Source: Nocardia harenae NBRC 108248 (GTDB lineage: Bacteria; Actinomycetota; Actinomycetes; Mycobacteriales; Mycobacteriaceae). Taken from it: a stretch of 47,659 nt of DNA. Location of the stretch: positions 1-47,659 of the forward strand of contig NZ_BDBH01000003.1 in assembly GCF_001612885.1 (NCBI RefSeq), written 5' to 3'. Of the stretch, positions 33,288 through 39,915 are shown in pieces (position 1 is the stretch's first letter; every line of letters begins with the position of its first letter). The position numbers and the translations under genes were made by a program. Under the pieces are notes generated by a model. That model had not been told where the DNA came from, ran no database searches, and saw nothing but the letters and a program-made list of their open reading frames with translations.

Positions 33288-34523
33288 TCAGTCGCGCAGG
33301 GCGGAGTGCAGCCGAGCCGCGGCGATGGCGCGCCTGGCGTCGCCGTGGGCGAGAACCGTGAGCGCGTGCTCGTGCACGGCGATATCGGCGGCGGCGAACT
33401 CGCCGTAGCGGAGGGCGTGCGCGGGATCGGGGCTGGAGAGCACGGCGGTGCGGATGGCGACCTCCAGATGGTCCCGCCACGTGACGATTCCGGGGGTGTC
33501 CGACCCCGGCAGCAGCGGCCCGCGGTACAGCTCGACGGCGGTGCCGGTATCCCCCGACTCCAGCGCGGCGAGCAGCTCCACGGCATCGCAGGCGGGCGGG
33601 TGCGCCAGCCGGTAGACCCGGCTGCTGATCTCCCCGTCGGTGGCCCGGCGCAGGTACGACATCTCCGACTTGAGCGTGCTCGTCCCGACCGGCCGGTCGC
33701 CGTAGACGGCGAAGTGCAGCCGCTCGTGGGTGAACCCCTCCGGCTCCAGCGCGAGCAGGGTGAGGATCTCCAGGTGCCGGGGCCGCAGCCGCACCGGCCC
33801 GCCCGCGCGCACCAGCTCCGCGCCGCCGAGGCAGCGCAGCCGCATGCCCGGCGCGGCGGGCGCGCCTGCCCGCACCCGTGCCTCGATGGCGCTGGCCAGC
33901 GCCATGGCGGTGGACATGGCGAGCGGGTGCGCCCGATCCCAGGCGGTGGAGAGATCGAGGACGCCGAGCTGCCTGCCGTCGGGGCCGTGGATCGGCGCGC
34001 AGTAGCAGACCCAGCCGTGCAGCGCGGCGACCAAGTGCTCGGCGGAGAAGACGGTGTGCGGGCGCTCGGTGCGCAGCGCCAGCGAGAGCGCGTTGGTGCC
34101 CATGTGCGGCTCGTCCCAGCGGCCGCCGGGCGCGAAATTGACCTGTTCGGCGCGGCGCCGCATCACCGGCCCGCCGTAGGACCAGAGAATGGTGCCGCTC
34201 TCGTCGGTGACGGCGGCGACGAAATCGGAGCCATCGGCCACCGCGCGCAGCTGATCGGCGAGCTCGAGTACCGGGGTGCGCAGCGGGGACGCGGCCCAGC
34301 GGGTCCTGACATCGACGGCGTCGCCGGGCGCGTGGTCGCGGCCCGGGTCGACGGTACGCAGCGAGCGCACCCAGGACTGCGCCACCGCGGAGTCGAGCGC
34401 GCCGGGCGGCGCGACATCGGCCGTGGGCCGGATGGCATCCGTGCCGGGCGGGCGGGGGACCCGGCGGGCCCATTCCGCTTCGAGGGCAGCTCGTCGCTGC
34501 GAGAGGCTACGCCGTTGGGCCAT
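33288..34523 (-). CDS. GAF-domain transcriptional activator of the aldehyde-dehydrogenase genes
   Basis: 411 residues. N-terminal AcoR-like GAF region: [50 protein letters not shown], and [21 protein letters not shown]. The C-terminal part lacks the sigma-54 AAA+ domain of AcoR and instead has [29 protein letters not shown] with [14 protein letters not shown], a helix-turn-helix of the SARP/OmpR-like kind. So it is a sigma-70-type regulator built on an AcoR sensor. ATG at 34523. Effector presumably an aldehyde, alcohol or acetoin-like ligand. Confidence 0.85.
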   Translation of the reverse strand: MAQRRSLSQRRAALEAEWARRVPRPPGTDAIRPTADVAPPGALDSAVAQSWVRSLRTVDPGRDHAPGDAVDVRTRWAASPLRTPVLELADQLRAVADGSDFVAAVTDESGTILWSYGGPVMRRRAEQVNFAPGGRWDEPHMGTNALSLALRTERPHTVFSAEHLVAALHGWVCYCAPIHGPDGRQLGVLDLSTAWDRAHPLAMSTAMALASAIEARVRAGAPAAPGMRLRCLGGAELVRAGGPVRLRPRHLEILTLLALEPEGFTHERLHFAVYGDRPVGTSTLKSEMSYLRRATDGEISSRVYRLAHPPACDAVELLAALESGDTGTAVELYRGPLLPGSDTPGIVTWRDHLEVAIRTAVLSSPDPAHALRYGEFAAADIAVHEHALTVLAHGDARRAIAAARLHSALRD

Positions 34524-34640
34524 CCCGCGATCCTGGGGTCGTTGGTTCGGTGGTGCGCCGAACTCCATTCTGCCCGGCGCGACGCCGCGCGGGGGCGGAA
34601 ACCGGCGCGAGCGGGGGCGGGCCGGGGAAACCTGCGACGG

Positions 34641-34660
34641 CCCGCCTGCCGCGCGGCGGG
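34641..34660 (-). terminator. Hairpin at the lsr2 3' end
   Basis: CCCGCC (34641-34646) and GGCGGG (34655-34660) border the lsr2 stop directly on its downstream side (minus strand); an 8-nt GC-rich loop. Likely terminator. Confidence 0.4.
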
Positions 34661-35017
34661 TCAGTCCTCCGCGTCGCTGTTCGCGGCGCGGTAGGCCTGC
34701 TGCACCTCGGCCGGGATCCGGCCGCGGGCGGAGACCTCGAACCCGTTGTTGCGGGCCCACTCCCGGATCGCGGCGGTCTGCTCGCGATTGTCGGCGGACT
34801 TGGCGCGCGGGGCCGGGGTCTTGGGCTGGCGCCGTCTGCCGCTCACCCGGCGGGCGTGCTTGGCCCACGCCTCCAGCTCGTCGCGCAGCTTCTTCGCGTT
34901 GGCGCTGGACAGATCGATTTCGTAACCGATTCCGTCGAGCGCGAACTCGATCGTTTCGTCCGCGACCGACTCGCCGTCGAGATCGTCGATGGTCTGGACG
35001 ATGACCTTCTTGGCCAT
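34661..35017 (-). CDS. lsr2: Lsr2, H-NS-like nucleoid protein
   Basis: 118 residues. N-terminal dimerisation domain [18 protein letters not shown] and [24 protein letters not shown]-terminal DNA-binding domain [22 protein letters not shown] with the minor-groove Arg-Gly-Arg at 98-100. Bridges DNA and silences AT-rich foreign genes. The linker ([16 protein letters not shown]) is normal. ATG at 35017. Confidence 0.96.
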   Translation of the reverse strand: MAKKVIVQTIDDLDGESVADETIEFALDGIGYEIDLSSANAKKLRDELEAWAKHARRVSGRRRQPKTPAPRAKSADNREQTAAIREWARNNGFEVSARGRIPAEVQQAYRAANSDAED

Positions 35018-35317
35018 GCTTGTGTTTTGCCCCTTTCCGGACGCCGGATTCGACAGCACGACATTACATCCGATTCCGCGCTGCGCGATGCTCCGGTCTA
35101 TTGGTAATCGATAGCGAATTCGTACCCGGAGCGGCGCGCCGCCGCTGCGCCAATTCGGCCCCGGTGAATTGCCGGGTGCCGGTGACCCATTTCACAGGGG
35201 TGTTGCGGTATGGATCGCGTGTGGCGATGAGTTGGGGGTAATAGCCGAGCAGGCGCAGGTGGCGTCGCCGAGCCCGGGCAGCGGGCCCGGGACGGAGTGC
35301 GGAGAGGGGCGCGGGTC
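35018..35317. other. 300-bp region upstream of lsr2
   Basis: Slightly AT-richer than its surroundings (TATTGGTAATCGATAGCG at about 35099). Should hold the lsr2 promoter on one strand and that of the small membrane ORF on the other. No gene recognised. Confidence 0.4.
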
Positions 35318-35460
35318 ATGTCGATGTTCCCGGTGTTGCTGATGGTCCTTGTCTTCCCGTGCTCGCGGTGGTCGCCTCGTATCTGACGGTCGGCGCCACC
35401 TTCTGGCTGGAAGCGCGTCGCGCCGCGGTCGAGTTGCCCGAGCGGCCCGCGGGCGGCTGA
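35318..35460 (+). pseudogene. Frameshifted small membrane protein ORF
   Basis: ATG at 35318 after GAGAGGGG reads MSMFPVLLMVLVFP and soon meets a stop, while another frame continues from about 35353 as LPVLAVVASYLTVGATFWLE then ARRAAVELPERPAGG to the stop at 35460. Joining them by adding one base near 35348-35356 (VLV-LPVLAVV) gives a coherent 47-residue single-TM protein. Could be a real one-base deletion, a sequencing error, or a short gene starting at the GTG at 35359. Function unknown. Confidence 0.5.
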
Positions 35461-35470
35461 CGCGCTATTC

Positions 35471-35935
35471 CTACTCGGGGGGAACGGCCGAATGGCCCTT
35501 GCGCCCGGGTGTCCGCCTCGCTTCCTTCAGCTCCGCCTCGAATAGGTGGCGCTTGCCATCGAACAGCTTGTCCCGGACATCTCGTTCGAACTCCCGGAAC
35601 CGCGTGTAGTACCCGTCGTCGAACTCCTCGACGATCTGGAAGGTCCAGCGCCCCGGCAGCACGTTCCGGCCGATCAGCTCGCGTTCGATGCCTTCCGCGA
35701 TCTCCGGGTGCCCGGCCGCCCGGAACTGCGACGCCGCCTCGTCCAGCCGCAGGTCGGCGCCGCCGATCAGCTGGTGCAGCTCGTACAGGTGGCCGCGGGC
35801 GCGCTCGATCGTCTCCAGCGCCTCGGAGAGCTTGCCGCCCGCCGCGACCGTCGCGTCGTCGACCCCGGGTGGCCTGCGATGCTCGGGGGACGGGCGGTCG
35901 GTGAACGCGGTGCTTCCGGTGGCCGTCTCGGTCAT
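35471..35935 (-). CDS. Conserved actinobacterial hypothetical protein
   Basis: 154 residues, acidic, predicted mainly helical, no signal peptide or TM. Segments: LSEALETIERARGHLYELHQLIGGADLRLDEAA, GRNVLPGRWTFQIVEEFDDGYYTRFREFER and DGKRHLFEAELKEARR. It resembles conserved unknowns in mycobacteria and Nocardia. ATG at 35935. No family function can be given. Confidence 0.7.
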   Translation of the reverse strand: MTETATGSTAFTDRPSPEHRRPPGVDDATVAAGGKLSEALETIERARGHLYELHQLIGGADLRLDEAASQFRAAGHPEIAEGIERELIGRNVLPGRWTFQIVEEFDDGYYTRFREFERDVRDKLFDGKRHLFEAELKEARRTPGRKGHSAVPPE

Positions 35936-36040
35936 GTGGCGTTCCTTTCTCGATCGTTCCCCTGTGCTGTGCGCCCGCTATACCCGCTGGCCCCGGCGTG
36001 AATCGCGGTTGAGCGGGAGGCGGACGGGTAGCCGATCCGG

Positions 36041-36451
36041 GTGGAGCGGATCAGCGGCGGAAAGGTGTTCTGGCGGCCGGAGGCCGCGGGGGAGTGCGCG
36101 GTACTGCGGCCGCGGGGCGTGCTCGACGCGGCGACCTCCCGGCGCTTCGGCGCCGACCTGGTGCGGTTCGCCATGGAGCAGCCGCGCGCACTGATCGTTT
36201 CGCTGGACGAGCTGGTGGAGAACGCCGTACGGCACGGCGCGGGCGATGTCGGGGTCCGGCTCGAGCTGCGGGCGGGCGGGCTCACCGTCGCGGTCTCCGA
36301 TGCCGATCCGCACCCCGCCGTGCTGCGCGAACCCGCCGCGGGCGAGGTACGGGCGTACGGGCTGCACGTGGTCGCTCATCTCGCGCGGGCATGGGGCTGC
36401 GCGCCGTGCTGGCCGTCCGGGAAGGTGGTCTGGGCGACGCTGCCGGTGTAG
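36041..36451 (+). CDS. Chimeric STAS/HATPase anti-sigma-like protein, internally shortened
   Basis: 136 residues. Residues about 19-55 read as the first half of a STAS domain (AVLRPRGVLDAATSRRF, RALIVSL), then directly into a GHKL/RsbW N-box (ELVENAVRHG, 58-66), DAD-like G1 region (VAVSDADPHPAVLREP) and GLHVVAHLARAWGC G2-like segment, with closing SGKVVWATL. The second half of STAS (phospho-Ser loop) and the first strand and helix of the ATPase are missing. Full-length STAS-ATPase fusions known to me are about twice this size. GTG at 36041 (a TAG lies five codons upstream). Its end abuts the next, convergent gene. Confidence 0.7.
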   Translation: MERISGGKVFWRPEAAGECAVLRPRGVLDAATSRRFGADLVRFAMEQPRALIVSLDELVENAVRHGAGDVGVRLELRAGGLTVAVSDADPHPAVLREPAAGEVRAYGLHVVAHLARAWGCAPCWPSGKVVWATLPV

Positions 36452-36805
36452 TCAGCGGGCCGACGCGGTACCGCCGATCGACAGGTAGGCCATGAAGAGG
36501 ACCAGCGCGAACCAGCCCGCGCCCTGCCAGATCGGCCAGCCGCCGCCGCGCCGCCACACCTGGAAGGTCCGTACGAAGGCGCCGATCGCGCCGAGCAGCA
36601 GCGCCGCCGCGGGCACGAGCAGCGTGACACCCTGCGCCGCGCCGTCGCAGAGCATGCGCTCGCCGGCGCAGGCGTCGCGGCGGCTCGCCCAGAGCACGCA
36701 GGCGCCGAAAACCACGGCGGTCACCACCAGCATCGCCGCCAGGTAGCGCACCGCGCCGCGCACGGCGCCCGGGTCGTTCCAGCGCTTCTCGACGTCGTTC
36801 ACCAC
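36452..36805 (-). CDS. Small integral membrane protein, unknown function
   Basis: 117 residues with three hydrophobic segments (LAAMLVVTAVVFGACVLWA, GVTLLVPAAALLLGAIGAFV, WFALVLFMAYLSIG) and two Cys in the loop DACAGERMLC that could pair. Start GTG at 36805 (a second GTG follows directly). Common as an orphan membrane protein in Nocardia-like genomes; no assigned role. Divergent from ohr and shares its intergenic region. Confidence 0.7.
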   Translation of the reverse strand: MVNDVEKRWNDPGAVRGAVRYLAAMLVVTAVVFGACVLWASRRDACAGERMLCDGAAQGVTLLVPAAALLLGAIGAFVRTFQVWRRGGGWPIWQGAGWFALVLFMAYLSIGGTASAR

Positions 36806-36841
36806 ATGCCGGGGGATTGCCGGAGGGGCTCATCACAAACA

Positions 36842-36851
36842 TTGTGCACAA
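36842..36851. promoter_or_regulatory. Palindrome upstream of ohr (possible OhrR site)
   Basis: TTGTGCACAA is a perfect 10-bp palindrome 59 bp before the ohr start, in an AT-richer patch (ACAAACATTGTGCACAACTG). MarR-family OhrR repressors bind such short inverted repeats next to ohr. Confidence 0.45.
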
Positions 36852-36910
36852 CTGAATTGCTGGCTACTGTCGGAAACGTCCGACGAACACGACCCGCGAG
36901 GAGTTCGACG

Positions 36911-37345
<435 letters not shown>

Positions 37346-37371
37346 TCGGGGAGAGACCGCGCGGTATACCC

Positions 37372-37398
37372 GGCCGACCCGGCCCGCCCGGGTCGGCC
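37372..37398 (+). terminator. Hairpin between ohr and ohrR
   Basis: GGCCGACCCGG (37372-37382) and CCGGGTCGGCC (37388-37398) form a perfect 11-bp stem with loop CCCGC. It begins 26 nt after the ohr stop and ends 19 nt before the ohrR ATG, so it probably terminates most ohr transcripts and lowers ohrR read-through. Confidence 0.6.
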
Positions 37399-37417
37399 CG
37401 GTGCGTACAGTGCAGCT

Positions 37418-38011
37418 ATGTCCGAGGCACCGTTGCCCGATACCACCCGAGAATCCGAATTCCGCCCGCACCGGAGCGCAGGGGCCGCGCTACCCGGCGC
37501 CGACCCGCTCTCGCTCACCGCTCAGCTCTGCTTCGCGCTGTACTCCACCTCCCGCTCGATGACCGCGGCCTACCGGCCCTTCCTGGACGAGATGCGGGTG
37601 ACCTACCCGCAGTACCTGGCGCTGCTCGCGCTCTGGGAGCGCCCCGGCATGACCATGCGCGAACTCGGCGAGAAGCTGCACCTCGACTACGGCACCGTCT
37701 CTCCGCTCATCCAACGGCTGCAGGCGCACGGCCTGGTGGAGAGCGTGCGCAGCGCGCACGATCGGCGCGCGGTCGAGCTGCGCGCCACCGACGCGGGGCG
37801 CGCGCTGCAGCGCCAGGCCCGGCGCATGGTGGAATCCGTGCTGGCCGAGGTGGATTACCCGCTGGACCGGGTGATGGCGCTGCGCGACGAGGTCAAGGCG
37901 CTCGGCAGGCGGCTGGATGCCATCACCGCCGATCGGCAGCACGCCGCGGAGCTCACCGCGCTCGCCCCCGAGCGGCTACGCCCGGCCGCGGTGGCCGGCG
38001 CGCGAGGCTGA
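37418..38011 (+). CDS. ohrR: MarR-family repressor OhrR
   Basis: 197 residues. Winged helix in RVTYPQYLALLALWERPGMTMRELGEKLHLDYGTVSPLIQRLQAHGLV. The redox-sensing Cys38 is in LTAQLCFALYSTSR, the position used by OhrR to sense organic peroxides. An N-terminal extension of about 30 residues is unusual. Represses ohr and its own gene when reduced. ATG at 37418. Confidence 0.93.
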   Translation: MSEAPLPDTTRESEFRPHRSAGAALPGADPLSLTAQLCFALYSTSRSMTAAYRPFLDEMRVTYPQYLALLALWERPGMTMRELGEKLHLDYGTVSPLIQRLQAHGLVESVRSAHDRRAVELRATDAGRALQRQARRMVESVLAEVDYPLDRVMALRDEVKALGRRLDAITADRQHAAELTALAPERLRPAAVAGARG

Positions 38012-38125
38012 CCACGGATCATGTCGCAGCGGGGGAAACGCGATCTGCGCCACGGTTTCCGGGCGGCGCGGGGCGTGAATTCGACGTGATGTGACTCGTG
38101 TCGCCGTGGACGGGAGGTCGGTCCG

Positions 38126-38593
38126 ATGACAGCGCACCAAGCCCGGCGCGCGCTGCCCGCGATCGAGCCGCCCGCCGAGCCGGTGCTCCCGTCCAAGGAC
38201 GAGCTGCTGGCCGCGCTGCGCGGCCACTACCTGCAGGGCCCACTGTGCCGGGAGGCGCACGCGCTGGCCGAGCTGCACCGGGCCCGGCGCAGGTTGCCCG
38301 CCCGCGCCACCGAATTCGACCGCGAGCGCCTCGATCTGGTGCGCCGCATCGACGCCTGGGTGCGGCGCAATCTGCCCGCGCCGCGCCCCGGTGTGCGGCG
38401 GCACCCGGAGACGCTCGGCATCGTCTTCGACCGGATGGCGGCCGCCTGCGAGCGCGCCTTCGACCTGCTCATGACCATCGATCCGGGCAGCGACGAGATG
38501 CACGCGGCCTGGACCGCGCTGGCCGAGCAGGAGATCGGCTACGGCGAGCTGTCCGCGGCGCTGGAAAGCGGCTGGCTCGCGCTGCCACGCTGA
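38126..38593 (+). CDS. DUF4254-like helical protein
   Basis: 155 residues, helical, no signal. The stretch LCREAHALAELHRARRRLPAR, FDRERLDLVRRIDAWVRRNLP, HPETLGIVFDRMAAACERAF matches the DUF4254 pattern (a helix-rich domain with ...RRIDxW...). Function unknown. ATG at 38126. Ends 28 nt from the convergent MarP-like gene. Confidence 0.7.
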   Translation: MTAHQARRALPAIEPPAEPVLPSKDELLAALRGHYLQGPLCREAHALAELHRARRRLPARATEFDRERLDLVRRIDAWVRRNLPAPRPGVRRHPETLGIVFDRMAAACERAFDLLMTIDPGSDEMHAAWTALAEQEIGYGELSAALESGWLALPR

Positions 38594-38621
38594 GTCGCCG
38601 CCGCCGGCGCGCGGAGCCGGG

Positions 38622-39803
38622 TCAGGGGGCGCAGTTGCCTGCGCCGACGGGGGTGCCCGCGCGCCAGCGCCCGCCCAGCTGGTCCAGGACGTCCGGCAGC
38701 CCGGAGGCGTAGCCGAGTTCGCCGCGCTCCTCGTCGACGCCGAACACCACGCCGAGCACCCGGCCCTCCGGATCCACCAGCGGCCCACCGGAGTTGCCGC
38801 CGCGGATCTCCCCCGCCACGGCGTAGAACTTCCGCTCCACGCCCGCGGTGCGGTAGATGTCGCGCACCGGGCGCTGCAACCGGCTGCGAACCCGAGCGGC
38901 GCTCGCGGTGTACGGCCCGCCCTGCGGGTAGCCGAGGACGACGGCGTCGGCGCCCGGGTCGGCGGGCAGCGGCGCGATCGGCACCGGGGCCGCGGTGAGG
39001 CCGGGGACCGCCAGCACCGCGATGTCGATGGCGGGCTCGAACTGCACCACCCGGGCATCGAGCGGCCCGTCGGCGGTGTCGACCGAGATGTCGGTGGCGC
39101 CCGCGACCACGTGCGCGTTGGTCAGCACCCGCTCGGGTGCGATCACGAAACCGCTTCCGGTCTGCCGCAATCCGCAGTCGGCCGCGGTGTCGCGGATGCG
39201 GAGCACGCTCGGCTCCAGGGCGGTGGTGAGCGGGAGCCCGGCGACGGCCGGGTCCGGCTGCTCGCGGGAGCGCGGGGTCTCCTCGCGCGGCCAGTTGGAG
39301 GCGGCGGGCAGCCCGGCGTCGCGCAGCGGCTCGGCGATCCGCTCCGGCAGGTCGGCGGCCCAGCCGGGGGCCAGGTCGTCCACGGTGCGCAGCACCACCG
39401 AGCCCTGCACCGCCTGCGCCTGGGCCGAGCCCGCCACGGTTCCGGCCACCAGCCAGACCAGGACCGGAACCGCGGCGGCGTGCGTGAGCGCGCCGCCGAT
39501 CGCGTCGGCCCTGCGGGTTCCGCTGCCGTGCACGGCGTTCCTGGCCGAGCGGCCGATGCGGTGGCCGATCAGCTCGCCGGTGATCAGGAAGATCGCGACC
39601 ACCGCGATCACCACCGTGATCCGGGGCCAGCCCGGCTGCACCCGGTTCAGCACCCCACCGGCCAGCAGCGCACCGAGCAGCGCGCCGACGATCACCCCGG
39701 CGAAGCCGAGCAGCCCGACGATCGCGCCGCGCCGCCAGCCGACCAGTGCGGCGAGCACGGCGGCGACGAGCACGACGAGATCGAGCCAGATCGCCACCGT
39801 CAC
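38622..39803 (-). CDS. marP: MarP-like membrane-anchored serine protease
   Basis: 393 residues. Four N-terminal TM segments in 1-130 (CvpA-like: WLDLVVLVAAVLAALVGWRRG), then a periplasmic trypsin-fold: Cys210 in AADCGLRQTG, His231 in LTNAHVV, Asp260 in AIDIAVL, Ser338 in GGNSGGPL. The terminal Cys391 (GAGNCAP) may pair with Cys210. This is the architecture of mycobacterial MarP, needed for acid and oxidative resistance. Start taken as GTG at 39803 (GTGACGGTGGCG). Confidence 0.9.
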   Translation of the reverse strand: MTVAIWLDLVVLVAAVLAALVGWRRGAIVGLLGFAGVIVGALLGALLAGGVLNRVQPGWPRITVVIAVVAIFLITGELIGHRIGRSARNAVHGSGTRRADAIGGALTHAAAVPVLVWLVAGTVAGSAQAQAVQGSVVLRTVDDLAPGWAADLPERIAEPLRDAGLPAASNWPREETPRSREQPDPAVAGLPLTTALEPSVLRIRDTAADCGLRQTGSGFVIAPERVLTNAHVVAGATDISVDTADGPLDARVVQFEPAIDIAVLAVPGLTAAPVPIAPLPADPGADAVVLGYPQGGPYTASAARVRSRLQRPVRDIYRTAGVERKFYAVAGEIRGGNSGGPLVDPEGRVLGVVFGVDEERGELGYASGLPDVLDQLGGRWRAGTPVGAGNCAP

Positions 39804-39915
39804 GCCGCGTCTCCCGTCCACCGGCCCGAGCCGACCCTGCACCGAGCCGACCGCGCCCGGCAACCGCGGGCCGCTCGGGGGTCGGCCACGGTCACGCCGA
39901 CAAACTAGCGATCCG

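Noticed and set aside
34524..34868. Longer N-terminus for the GAF regulator reaching into the lsr2 gene
   Set aside because: The extra 115 codons overlap lsr2 antisense and have no domain; the ATG at 34523 starts the coherent protein.
35236..35241. SigF-type GGGTAA promoter upstream of the small membrane ORF
   Set aside because: The -35 half at the correct distance reads GCGT, a poor match to GTTT, and the only better GTGT lies at 13 nt spacing.
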